From Budorcas taxicolor (taxonomy: Eukaryota; Chordata; Mammalia; Artiodactyla; Bovidae), in contig NC_068910.1 of NCBI RefSeq assembly GCF_023091745.1, forward strand, positions 136,727,170 through 136,791,169: a DNA stretch of 64,000 nt. Direction: 5' to 3'. The translations under genes and the position numbers were made by a program. Positions 1-10,719 of this stretch are shown here, piece by piece (positions within the stretch are counted from its first letter, which is position 1; each line of letters begins with the position of its first letter). The notes below the pieces were generated by a model. It worked only from the letters and a program-made list of their open reading frames with translations, made no database searches and was not told the DNA's origin.

Positions 1-545
1 GCCTGTGAGGAGCAAGAACTGGTTGTTATTGAAGGTGGTGGCATTAGTGGAGGGGAAGGATTATCTAAGGCTAGTTTAGTGATTTCATAACTTTGTGCAG
101 GGCAAGTTGTACCTGTAATATCATTGCAAATCATGGCAGCGACAGGTTTAACTAGTTTGCTGACTTAGCTTATATTTGTTTTGCTTGTAAATATATGCCA
201 TTGGTAGTTATACTCTTTCTAATGAGTAATGCTCCATGAATGAATGCCATTATTTGACTAGGTCCAATTATTTATCCATTCTGCCTGGTGTTCTGGCATT
301 GGCAACATCACGGAGCATCATAGTTGCCATCTAGGTATAATTTCCACATCTGTTTAATCTTCTCATTGAAATGGCTTCCTCTTTTTTAAGTAGATACCCT
401 TTAAATTACAGCTCAAGTACTATCAAACTTAGGTTTTTTTCCCCCAGATATTACATTATTTCTTGCATTTTTACATTTCTTACATTTTAAAATTATACTT
501 CCATTGAAATTATTATAATATTATGGTAATATTTGGTTTATAACG
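1..545. other. Intron, no recognised element
   Basis: AT-rich sequence with no exon, no recognisable repeat and no long open frame on either strand. It is taken as ACAP2 intron because no upstream exon appears before 6836. Confidence 0.6.
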
Positions 546-795
546 TAGTCTAGTAGGAAAGAACACAAAGCCTGGAACAACGCTGCCCATATATGAGTCA
601 GGCTCTACCACTCACTAAGCCATATGGGCCTTGGGCAAGTTCCTAAACCTTCCTATGTCTGAGTTTCTTCATCTCCAAAATGGGGAAAATAAGAGTATCT
701 ATCTCATATGGTTATTATGTGAATAAGATGTGTTAATACATGTTAAGTGCTTTGGCACATGGTAAGTTCTAAATGAACGTTAATGTTGGTGATGT
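546..795 (+). repeat. MIR SINE
   Basis: Matches the MIR consensus in order: a gctctaccactcactaa block, the core ccttgggcaagttcctaaacct, then tttcttcatctccaaaatgggga and the distal gcacatggtaagttctaaatg. It is an ancient tRNA-derived SINE, diverged but nearly full length. Confidence 0.85.
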
Positions 796-1295
796 CTCTT
801 CAACAGATTTTGGTCTGTCTTGAAGACAGATTGTCTTTAACAGGAAAAATCCCCTCATTTTACTGTTTGGTAAAAATCTTCTCTCTTTGTAGATTATGTT
901 ATGTGATTTAGTTACAGCTATCTTCACTGTCATCTAATAAGGACTTTTGACAGCTGGCAAAGTATTTATCTATCTCCAAGTCAGGCCTTCTCCCAAATAA
1001 CTGCAGTCTGTATTTGATTCAGCTGTATGACACATTCATTTTCTCTCCAGCTCCTGTGATAGTGACCTTATTTTAATTCTGGTACCTGTTTCACTGGCCA
1101 GATGCTATGCCTTGTTGCTCAAAGTTGTAATCTCTGAAACTGGAATAATCTTTGATACCTTACTTTCTGATAGGAGTCTCTGGTCTTTGCAGTTCTCATC
1201 TTGGACTCCTCCTGCTTCTGTTTTTCAGGTTTATCTAGACCTCTAATCTTTTAAGTCTGTCCACTTCTAGAGCTCTTTTTTATTCAGGGTACTTT
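796..1295. other. Intron, no recognised element
   Basis: No exon or repeat recognised. T-rich stretches are frequent but none is followed by a plausible in-frame exon. Confidence 0.5.
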
Positions 1296-1765
1296 TTTAA
1301 AAATAAATTTTAAATTAAGATTAAATTCACCTAATATAAAATCTACCATTTTAAAGTTTGCAACTCAGTGGTTTTTAGTATATTCACAGTGTGTACAACT
1401 ATTGCCACTGCTTAATTTCAGAACATTTCTCTTACCCTAATAAGAAACTCTCTACACATTAGCAGTCACTTCCGATTTCCCTCTCCCTGTATACTCTGGC
1501 AACCATTAATTAACATTCTGTCTCTATGGATTTGCCTATTCTTATACATTTCATATAAATGGAATCATACAATATTTGACCTTTTGTGGCTGACTCTTTT
1601 CACTTAATGTTTTAAAAATTCATCTGTCTATGTTGTAACATCTTTAGTATTTCCTTTTTAATGGCTGAATAATATGCTGTTGTATGGATGTACCATATTT
1701 ATCTTTTCATCCATTGATTGACATTCGGGTTGTTTCCACTTCTTGGCTATTATGTGTAATGCCTG
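1296..1765 (-). repeat. L1M 3-prime end, antisense
   Basis: Contains the typical antisense text of mammalian-wide L1 3-prime ends: ttttaaagtttgcaactcag, catttcatataaatggaatc and ggctgaataatatgctgttg. An old 5-prime-truncated copy. The 230 bp that follow up to the next BovB are unremarkable intron. Confidence 0.8.
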
Positions 1766-1996
1766 CTCCTAATTTTACATCATCATTTCTCTTCTGAAGA
1801 CCTCCATTTTCCTTCCACAGCACCTATTTTGCAGAATCTTGACTGTATTTGTCTAATCTTCTGTATTCTCTCTCTCTTATCTGGGCTACAGAGCCCTTCA
1901 GGAAAAGTTACACACCTGTTTGGTGAAATGGATTGGTGGGATTCTTGATGCAAAGCAGTTTTTTCAAGACTCAGCCAGGTTATTTTACTATCTTTC

Positions 1997-3292
1997 AATT
2001 CAATTCAGTCACTCAGTCATGTCCGACTCTTCGCAACCCCATGGACTGCAGCACGCCAGGCCTCCCTGTCCATCACCAACTCCCTGAGTTTACCCAAACT
2101 CATGTCCATTGAGTCGGTGATGCCATCCAACCGTCTCATCCTTTGTCATCCCCTTCTCTTCCTGCCCTCAATCTTTCCCAACATCAAGGTCTTTTCAAAT
2201 GAGTCAGCTCATTGCATCAGGTGGCCAAAGTGTTGGAGTTTCAGCTTCAACATCAGTCCTTCCAATGAATATTCAGGACTGATTTCCTTTAGGATGGACT
2301 GGTTGTATCTCCTTGCAGTCCAAGGGACTTTCAAAAGTGTTCTCCAACACCACAGTTCAAAAGCATCAATTCTTCAGCGCTCAGCTTTCTTCACAGTCCA
2401 ACTCTCACATCCATAAATGACTACTGGAAAAACCATAGCCTTGACTAGATGGACCTTTGCTGACAAAGTAATGTCTCTGCTTTTTAATACGCTGTCTAGG
2501 TTGGTCATAATTTTCCTTCCAAGGAGTAAGTGTCTTTTAATTTCACGGCAGTCACCATCTGCAGTGATTTTGGAGCCCAGAAAAATAAAGTCTGACACTG
2601 TTTCCACTGTTTACTCATCTATTTGCCATGAAGTGATGGGACTGGTTGCCATGATGTTTGTTTTCTGAATGTTGAGCTTTACGCCAACATTTTCACTCTC
2701 CTTTTTCATTTTCATCAAGAGGCTCTTTAGTTCCTCTTCACTTTCTGCCATAAGGGTGGTGTCATCTGCATATCTGTGGTTATTGATGCTTCTCCCGGCA
2801 ATCTTGATTCCAGCTTGTGCTTCTTCCAGCCCAGCATTTTTCATGATGTATTCTGCATAGAAGTTAAATAAGCAGGGTGACAATATACAGCCTTGACGTA
2901 CTCCTTTTCCTATTTAGAACTAGTCTGTTGTTCCATTTCCAGTTCTAACTGTTGCTTGCTGACCTGCATACAAGTTTCTCAAGAGGCAGGTCAGGCGGTC
3001 TGGTATTCCCATCTCTTTCAGAATTTTCTACAGTTTGTGGTGATCCACACAGTCAAAAGTTTGGCGTAGTCAATAAAGCAGAAATAGATGTTTTTCTGGA
3101 ACTCTTTCGCTTTTTCCATGATCCAGTGGATGTTGGCAATTTGATCTCTGGCTCCTCTGCCTTTTCTAAAACCAGCGTGAACATCTGGAGGTTCATGCTT
3201 CACGTGTTACTGAAGCCTGGCTTGGAGAACTTTGAGCATGACTTTAGTGGCGTGTGAGATGAGTGCAATTGTGCAGTAGTTTGAACATTCAT
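1997..3292 (-). mobile_element. BovB (RTE) LINE, 5-prime truncated, antisense
   Basis: Starts with the BovB 3-prime end (ttcaattcagtcactcagtc) and runs upstream through the reverse-transcriptase region. Antisense frames retain RYADDTTLMAESEEELKS, including the YADD catalytic motif, and the upstream GFRKGRG block. Several stops and frameshifts break the frame, so it is a dead copy of about 1.3 kb. BovB entered ruminant ancestors horizontally (established knowledge) and is restricted in mammals to a few lineages. Confidence 0.93.
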
Positions 3293-4022
3293 CTTTAGCA
3301 GCTCTTACATTCACTGTTCTCTCAAGATTTACCAGCTTATTGTTCATTCTTAGTAGAGGAACTTGTATCTTCCTTTTGATGGGAACACTTTTATTTCTTG
3401 CTTTTAATGTAGAAACTTAACAGAATCTGTCCTTAATCCATTCCACACACACACACATTTGAGTGATAAAAGCACCCCTTTTCCTTTGCACTTCCAGACT
3501 TAACTTCTTTGAGAAAGACTTTGCTTTAGCCACCTCTCTCTATTCCCTGTCTACATCTTTAAATTGTCTTCTTTTCTAATATAAAGCCATCACCCTCTGT
3601 TTGCCAGAGAGATGCCCTAAGCCATGCTCTAAGATGTAGGATGTCTTTATTGTTTCCCATTTCCTTTCGTATAATATGTGAACACCTTTGCTTTGCCCAC
3701 AGTGTTTCTCCTGATCTGGCCCTTGTATACATTTTTGCACTGAACTAAGCTCCTTAGTGCCTCTGGTTTACCCTGCCTTGTAAGCTTCAGGGTTAGTTCA
3801 TGCTTTTCCTAAAATAGTGTCTTATTACCCTTATCTGATTCACTAATTCCTGTTGGTCTTCAGGGCTTTTGTCAAGTGTTTCCTTTTGTAGGAATCCTTC
3901 TTTGAACCCCATGGTCCTGGTTAGATGTTCTTCCTTTATTCTCTCTTGCATAGTTTTGATGAGCATAGCAGTTGTGTTTGTGCTAAATAGAATTTACCTG
4001 CTTTTCTAACGGTTAGGATTTT
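3293..4022. other. Intron between two BovB copies
   Basis: No exon. A short (CA)n run occurs near 3447. The part from 3700 to 3990 has the flavour of an old LINE2 or DNA-transposon relic, but I could not assign it. Confidence 0.4.
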
Positions 4023-5472
4023 GTTGTTGTTTGGTCACTCAGTCGTGTCTGACTCTTTGTGACCCCATGGACTGCAGCACACCAGGCTTCGCTGTCCTTC
4101 ACTGTCACCCGCAGCCTGCTCAGACACATGTTCATTGAGTCGGTGATGCCATCCAACCGTCTCATCCTCTGTCGTCCCCTTCTCCTCCTGCTTTCAGTCT
4201 TTCTCAGCATCAGGGTCTTTTCTAATGAGTCAACTCTTCACATCAGGTGGCCAAAGTATTGGAGTTTCAGCTTCAGCATGAGTCCTTCTAGTGAATATTC
4301 AGGGTTGGTTTCCTTTAGGATTGACTGGTTTGATCTCCTTGCAGTCCAAGAGACTTCAAGTCTTCTCCAACACCACAATTGAAAACCATCAGCTCTTTGT
4401 CACTAAGCCTTCTTTATGGTCCAACTCTCACATCCATACATGACTACTGGAAAAGCCGTAGCTTAAGGGCTTCCCTGGTGGCTCAGAGGGTAAAGCGTCT
4501 GCCTCAAATGCGGGAGACCCGGGTTCGATCCCTGGGTCGGGAAGATCCCCTGGAGAAGGAAATGGTAACCCACTCCAGTATTCTTGCCTGGAGAATCCCA
4601 TGGACGGAGAAGCCTGGTAGGCTACAGTCCATGGGGTCGCAAGAGTCTGACACAACTGAGCGACTACACCTTCTATGCCTTGGACTCTGTGGACCTTTGT
4701 CAGCAGAGTAATGTCTCTGCTTTTTAATATGCTCTCTAGGTTTGTCATAGCTTTTCTTTCAAGGAGCAGGGGCCTTTTAATTTCATGACTGCAGTCACCA
4801 TCTGCAGTGATTTTGGAGCCCAAGAAAATAAAGTCTGTCATTGTTTCCATTGTTTCCCCATCTGTTTGCCATGAAGTGATGGGACTGAATGCCATGATCT
4901 TAGCGTTTTGAATGCTGAGTTTTAAGCCAGCCTTTTCACTCTCCTCTTTCACTTTCATCAGGAGGCTCTTTTAATTCCTCTTTGCTTTCTGCCATAATGG
5001 TGGTGTCATCTGCATATCTGAGGCTGTTGATATTTCTCCTGGCAATCTTGATTCCAGCTTGTGCTTCATCTAGCCTGGTATTTCCCATGGTGTACTCTAC
5101 ATTTAAGTTAAATAAGCAGTGTGACAATATACAGCCTTGACGTACTCCTTTCCCAATTTGGAACCAGTCCGTTGTTCCATGGTTCTCACTGTTGCTTCTT
5201 GACCTGCATACAGGTTTCTCACAAGGCAGGTAAGCTGGTCTGGTATTCCTGTCTCTTGAAGGATTTTCCAGTTTGTTGTGATCCATACAGTCAAAGGCCT
5301 TAGCATGTTCAATAAAACAGAAGTAGATTTTTTTCTGGAATTCTCTTGCTTTTTTGATGATCCAGCAGATATTGGCAGTTTGATCTCTGGTTCCTCTGCC
5401 TTTTCTAAATCCAGCTTGAACATCTGGAAGTTCTTGATTCACATACTGTTGGAGCCTAGTTTGGAGAATTAC
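4023..5472 (-). mobile_element. BovB (RTE) LINE, antisense, interrupted by Bov-tA
   Basis: Follows the same consensus as the copy at 1997, from the 3-prime end through gattttggagcccaagaaaa and the antisense RT frames (YADD near 5000, GFRKGRG near 5400). It is split at 4467-4668 by a SINE. The RT frame is disrupted. Truncated at the element's 5-prime side near 5472. Confidence 0.93.
4467..4668 (+). mobile_element. Bov-tA SINE inserted in BovB
   Basis: Begins gggcttccctggtggctcag (tRNA-Glu-derived head, with the A box and gggttcgatccc B box) and ends gacacaactgagcgacta. The BovB consensus resumes at the other side, so this insertion is younger than the BovB. Confidence 0.93.
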
Positions 5473-5927
5473 AACAGAGACTTAGAACAGAATCAGTAGA
5501 ACAGATTAGAACAGAGATTTTTTTCACTTAACGTTGATCCAGATTCCAGGGTAACAGTTTTAAATTATACTCCTGAGATCCTTGTGTTGTCTTCTAAAGT
5601 TTTCCTGAGCTGTTTATCCTCTTCTTGGTGACCCTACTTCCCATTTTATAATTACCCTTCCTTCTTCTAGATCAGCTCCACTTTTATCTTTATTATGTTT
5701 AACTTTCACCCAAGATATTGTTTGCTTAAAGAAAATGTTTTGTGTGAAATAAAAAAGAAGGACTAGAAAAAGAAAAGGAATGGAAAGGAAAAAAGAGAAA
5801 GATTAAAAAGGGAAAGAGAAAAAGAGGGAATGGGGAAAGAGAGAGAAGCTCAGTTCTAAGATTTAGTATAGTGCCTAGAATGGTAGGCATTGGAGAAATG
5901 TGGTTGATTAATCAATTCTGCTTTGAT
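5473..5927. repeat. Intron with purine-rich low-complexity tract
   Basis: No exon. About 5745-5850 is almost pure A and G on the plus strand (gaaaaagaaaaggaatgg and similar), a simple purine tract of about 105 bp. Confidence 0.7.
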
Positions 5928-6187
5928 GCTGATGCTGCTAAGTTGCTTCAGTCGTGTCTGACTCTGTGTGACCCCATAGATGGCAGCCCACCAGGCTCCC
6001 CCATCCCTGGGATTCTCCAGGCAAGTACACTGGAGTGGGTTGCCATTTCCTTCTCCAATGCGTGAAAGTGAAGTCGCTCAGTTGTGTGTGACTCTTTGCA
6101 ACCCCATAGACTGTGGCCTATTAGGCTCCTCCGTCCATGGGATTTTCTAGGCAAGAGTATTGGAGTGGCTTGCCGTTGCCTTCTCCG
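5928..6187 (-). mobile_element. BovA2 SINE with 11-bp target-site duplication
   Basis: Dimeric Bov-A element in antisense: two units, each ending near ggagtggnttgccnttncc. It is flanked by perfect 11-bp direct repeats tctgctttgat at 5917-5927 and 6188-6198. Confidence 0.94.
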
Positions 6188-6316
6188 TCTGCTTTGATAG
6201 TCTGATACTGAAATGACCAACATGACTCACCCACCATACCAGTTTACTTCCCTTTCCTCCACCATACCACAGTTGTGTTTTTAAAAAACTTTTGTCAAAC
6301 TGCTTGCTCTGCCTAA

Positions 6317-6512
6317 AGTGAAAGTGGAAGTGAAGTTGCTCAGTCGTGTCCGACTCTTTGCGACCATGGACTACAGCCTACCAGGCTTCTCCGTCCATGG
6401 GATTTTCCAGGCAAGAGTGCTGGAGTGGATTGCCATTTCCTTCTCCAGGGGATCTTCCCGACCCAGGAATTGAACCCGGGTCTCCCGCATTGCAGGCAGA
6501 CGCTTTATCGTC
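6317..6512 (-). mobile_element. Bov-tA SINE, antisense
   Basis: Reverse complement of Bov-tA: cagtcgtgtccgactctttg through gaacccgggtctcccgcatt (B box complement). The tRNA head is truncated near 6512. A poly-T run follows at about 6641-6656, and the rest up to the exon at 6836 is plain intron. Confidence 0.92.
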
Positions 6513-6835
6513 TTCTAAGAGATGCTTAATGCATTTTTGTGGAGTTAAGTTACAGGGATGAATTTAACTTGATAAAATTAAAAATTAACTTGATTGGTGG
6601 TTGGTGTTATAAGACACCCTCCACATCTTGAAAGGTCATCTTTTTTTTTTTTTTTTGATATAGCTCTCTTATGATTTACTTTATAAGCCAAAGGGAAAAA
6701 AAAGAACACTTTTCGTTTAGTTTCAATTTATTGATGAACTGTAATCTTAACTCGGCAAACTCATGTGGTTATTGATAATACTTGTTCAATTAATTAAAAA
6801 AATATTTTCAGTTATATAATGTGTTTCTCTTTCAG

Positions 6836-6955
6836 CTTGTGAAACTGTGTATTGCAATGATTGATACTGGAAAAGCCTTTTGTGTTGCAAATAAACAGTT
6901 CATGAATGGGATTCGAGACCTGGCACAGTATTCTAGCAATGATGCTGTAGTTGAG
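6836..6955 (+). CDS. ACAP2: ACAP2 coding exon, probably exon 3 (BAR domain)
   Basis: This 120-nt phase-0 exon encodes 40 residues, from LVKLCIAMID to SSNDAVVE, about residues 38-77 of the human protein. It follows a pyrimidine-rich acceptor ending in ttcag and is followed by a gttagt donor. The segment belongs to the first helices of the BAR domain, which dimerises into a crescent and senses membrane curvature on endosomes and at the plasma membrane. Both boundaries are fixed by AG and GT dinucleotides and by in-frame joining to the next exon. The exon for the preceding residues was not found in positions 1-6835, so it must lie upstream of the window. Confidence 0.96.
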
Positions 6956-7712
6956 GTTAGTATTATTAAACTTAGTTAAAATGATCAATGCAAGATGTTA
7001 TTAAATAACTATATCTAATTACCTTATTAATAATGGTGGTCCTTAAAATCAGAAGTGGAAAAGCTATCACCTATTGGTGCTATCTTATATAATCCTGTGT
7101 TCTAGGACAGTTAGAAGGTGATGGTTGATCTGTGGTGTAAATATCTCTTTACTACACTTGCTGCTAGGTGAGCTGAAGCATCTAGAGGGGCACCTGAGCA
7201 GATAGGGTGGGATCATGTTTATTAGTGCAAGCAGAGAACATTAACTTAAGACTAGTATCTAACTGTACATTTGGGGGGCTGCATAGGAAAGTTCTGGTCA
7301 ACTAGCTATGTTAACTTAGACCCCCTGCTATATTATGTGGTATTATAATGTTTCTTTTATGAGGAATAATAGCTAGTGAAAAAAATGGTGTAATTTGGTA
7401 ATTATGTGATCTATAGATACCTAAATGCACACAGTCTTAATACACTCACTTTTAACCTGTGCCATTTCAATTAGTTAGTATAATTGTATTGATAGGCAGT
7501 TTAATTCTTTGACTGTTCTTGAGTTTTATGTTACTACCTGTAGACTTCTATGCAGACCGTGTCTGAGAAGTAGTGAGATTGTCCTAGTGAGAAAGAAATG
7601 TTACTGTTTACACTGTAACTTGATCTTTCGGTCACAAATGCTGAAAATACGTTTTTCTAGCATATATTAGTAGCTCTTAAATAACTTGGTTTTCTTTTGA
7701 TTTCTTTCTCAG
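6956..7712. other. ACAP2: Short ACAP2 intron without recognised repeats
   Basis: A 757-bp intron starting gttagt and ending tttctttctcag. AT-rich, with no transposon that I recognise. The shortest intron in the window. Confidence 0.8.
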
Positions 7713-7766
7713 ACAAGTTTGACCAAATTTTCTGACAGTCTTCAAGAAATGATAAATTTTCACACA
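7713..7766 (+). CDS. ACAP2: ACAP2 coding exon, probably exon 4 (BAR domain)
   Basis: A 54-nt phase-0 exon encodes 18 residues, from TSLTKFSDSL to NFHT, about residues 78-95. The acceptor is tttctttctcag and the donor is the strong consensus gtaagt. It continues the BAR helix bundle. The preceding intron is only 757 bp, while the following one is 25.7 kb and is inflated by LINE insertions. The exon is short but unambiguous, because it joins the upstream and downstream exons without changing frame. Confidence 0.96.
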
Positions 7767-8450
7767 GTAAGTGTTAGTAAGTAGGGGTTATTATGACCAT
7801 GGTAATGCTTTATTACTTTTCTTTGGTGGCAATATTTTATAGAATTACTTAAGTTGGAAATCACAGACTTTGATTTATTAACAACTTTTTAGTTGGGTGG
7901 ATCTAAAATGCGTGTGTGTGTGAGAGAGAAAAGATGGAACTATGCATGTGTATTATTTCCCATCCTATAATAATGAACTTTAATTTCAATGAAGTGCACA
8001 GTCATAAAAGTTAATTTTTTCTCTTTAAGTTGTGCCTTTGTAAATTTTTAAACAGTTATTTCAAGAAGAAAGACAGATGTACAAGTCATCATTCTAAATT
8101 TGGCTATTTCTTTTAATTACAAATATATCCCCTTTGTCTACTAAGTTGCTAATATGAAAGACTGTTGTATTCTTTGAGCTATTTATGTGTATGTTTAAGA
8201 TATGAGGACAGATCTTTAAGAGTGAGGGATATATATTACTTTTGGAATGTGATGAAATGCCTTTATACATTTTGTAAAAGTTTACTGAAAATATGGTACT
8301 TTGTAAGCTGTATATTTTTTATAATTTTTTAAAAATCTAATATGTATGACTAATATGATTATTTATTCAGTGTTTCAAAATTTAACTGTCTGTAAGAGGG
8401 GAATATTTCTGGTTTTTAGTTAATTTGATTTTCTTGTTTTTTTTTGGGGA
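7767..8450. other. ACAP2: Start of the 25.7-kb intron, unique sequence
   Basis: No exon and no recognised transposon. A very short GT-rich tract occurs near 7910-7930. Confidence 0.6.
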
Positions 8451-9100
8451 CAACATATTAAGGATGAATTGATCTGATAATATTTATTTTAATTGTGGTT
8501 CAAATTTTACTCATTCCAAAATTCTCATGCAAAAGCATCTTCTTCAGTTTCTGCTGTCAGTTCTTTTGGTTATGTATCTAGGTATAGAATTGCTGGGTCA
8601 TAAGTAATTCTATGTTTATCTTTTTGAGAAACCATCGAACTGATTTCCACAGAGGCTACAAAATTTTACATTCCCATTTACATCCCTACTAGCAATGTAT
8701 GAGTGTTCCAGTCTTTACATCTGGGTCAACACTTGTTATCTATCTACCTACCTACCTACCTACCTTCCTTCCTTCCTTCCTTCCTTCCGTTTTGTTATAG
8801 CCATTGTAGTAGGTGTGAATTGGTATCTTATTGTGGCTTTGAGTTGCATTTCTTGCTTGACTAATGTGTTTAAGCATCTTTTCATCTGTTTATGACCATT
8901 TGTTTATTTTCTTTTGCCATTGGTACCATTGTTGTCTGCTTAAATAATATGCCCATTTAAAAATTTGTTTAAATTGAATTTTTTATATATTCTGGTATTA
9001 AACCCTTATCAGATGTATGATATGTAAATAATTTTTCCTATTCTGTAAGTTGTTTTTTTACTTTCTTGATAAATGTCCTTTGATGCATTAAAGTTTTAAT
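8451..9100 (-). repeat. Older L1M, antisense, left half (host of nested L1)
   Basis: Antisense L1 3-prime text such as gtatagaattgctgggtcat and acccttatcagatgtatgat. It stops at the duplication aagttttaat (9091-9100) and resumes at 15787 with the same ten bases followed by tttgatgaaatcc. An imperfect (CTAC)n/(CTTC)n microsatellite sits inside it at about 8733-8789. Confidence 0.85.
8733..8789 (+). repeat. Tetranucleotide microsatellite (CTAC)n then (CTTC)n
   Basis: Tandem ctac units change into ctt-c units (cttccttccttcc). The open frame across it, rich in YLPS repeats, is a by-product. Confidence 0.9.
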
Positions 9101-9284
9101 TGTTTTATTGAAGTATAGTGAGTTCACAGTGTTATGTTAGTTTCAAGTGTATAGCAAAGTGATTCAGTTATACATATATATATATACTTTTTCAGATTTC
9201 TTTCTATTATAGGTTATTACAAGGTATTGGATATGGTTCCCTGTGCTATACAGTAGGTCCTTGTTATTTACCTATTTTATATGT

Positions 9285-9404
9285 GTTAGTCACTCAGTCA
9301 TATCCAACTCTTTGCGACCCCATGGACTGTAGCCCACCAGGTTCCTCTGTCCATGGAATTGTCCAGGCAAGACTACTGGAATGGGTTGCCATTTCCTGCT
9401 CCAG
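9285..9404 (-). mobile_element. Bov-A monomer SINE inside L1 3-prime UTR
   Basis: A 120-bp antisense Bov-A unit between near-identical 10-bp repeats ttttatatgt (9275-9284) and ttttatacgt (9405-9414), which prove insertion into the L1. Confidence 0.92.
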
Positions 9405-9717
9405 TTTTATACGTAATAAGGTATATATGGTAATCCCAAACTCCTAATTTATCTTCAACTACCCCTCCACCCCGCTGCCAACTATCCCCTTTGGCAACCC
9501 GAAGTTTGGTTTCTGTGTCTGTGAGTTTGTTTGTGTTTTGTAAATAAATTTGTTTATATCAGTTTTTTTTAAGATTCTGCATATAACTGATATCATATGA
9601 TATTTGTCTTTCTCTGTCTTACTTACTTCACTTGGTAATTTCTAGGTCTCTCCATGTTTCTATATTTCATTCTTTTTAGTGGCTGAGTAGTATTCTAGTA
9701 TTATGAGTAGTTATGTA

Positions 9718-9723
<6 letters not shown>

Positions 9724-9764
<41 letters not shown>
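9724..9764 (+). repeat. (TG)n microsatellite
   Basis: About 20 TG dinucleotides in the L1 3-prime UTR. The VCVCVC open frame across it is not a gene. Confidence 0.95.
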
Positions 9765-9766
<2 letters not shown>

Positions 9767-10428
9767 ACCTACACACCACATCTTCTTTATTCATTTCTCT
9801 GTTGAGGGACATTTAGGTTGTTTCCATGTCTTGGCTACTGTAAATACTACTGCTATGAACATTGGGGTGCTTGTATCTTTTCAAATTAGAGTTTTCTCTG
9901 GATATATGCTCAGGAAGGGAATTGCTGGGTTATATGGCAAATCTGTTTTTAGTTTTTAAGGCACCTCCATACTTCTCCATTTTAGCTGTACCAGTTTACA
10001 TTCCCACCAGTAGTGTGTGAGGGTTCCCTTTCCTCCACACCCTCCCCAGCATTTATTTTTTTGGATTTTTTTGATGATAGCCATTTTGAGTGATGTGAGG
10101 TGTTACTGAGATATTGTGGTTTTGATTAGTGATGTTGAAAATATTTTCATGTGCCTGTTGGCCATCTTTGGAGAAATATCTGTTTAGGTCTTCAGCCCAT
10201 TGTTGATTGAGTTGTTTCTTTTTTTGATTCTCAGCTTTGTGAGCTGTTTGTATATTTTGAAAATTAATCCCTTGTCAGTTGTAATGTTTGCAAATATTTT
10301 CTTCCATTCTGTAGGCTGTCTTTTCATTTTGCCTCTTTAGGTGGATTTATTCCCAGGTATTTCATTCTTTTTGATGTAATAGTAAATGGGGTTGTTTCCT
10401 TAATTTCTTTTTCTAACATTTGGTTGTT

Positions 10429-10719
10429 CAGTTCAGTCACTTAGTCGTGTCCGACTCTTTGCAACTCCATGAATTGCAGCATGTCAGGCCTCCCTGTCCA
10501 TCACCAACTCCCGGAGTTCACTCAAACTCATGTCCATCGAGTTGGTGATGCCATCCAGCCATCTCATCCTCTGTCGTCCCCTTTTCCTCCTGCCCCCAAT
10601 CCCTCCCAGCATCAGAGTCTTTTCCAATGAGTCAGCTCTTCGCATGAGGTGGCCAAAGTACTGGAGTTTCAGCTTCAGCATCATTCCTTCCAAAGAACAC
10701 CCAGGGCTGATCTCCTTTA
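10429..10719 (-). mobile_element. BovB 3-prime fragment inside L1 ORF2
   Basis: About 290 bp from ttcagttcagtcacttagtc to gggctgatctcctttag. The L1 ORF2 complement resumes directly with tgtacagaaatgcaatgaat. Strongly 5-prime truncated. Confidence 0.92.

Noticed and set aside
1..6835. Upstream ACAP2 exon (residues before LVKLC)
   Set aside because: Searched by eye for the expected EEVEGDVAELE coding sequence with splice sites and found nothing. It must lie before the window.
9717..9959. VCVCVC frame with possible signal peptide
   Set aside because: Translation of a (TG)n microsatellite and L1 3-prime UTR.
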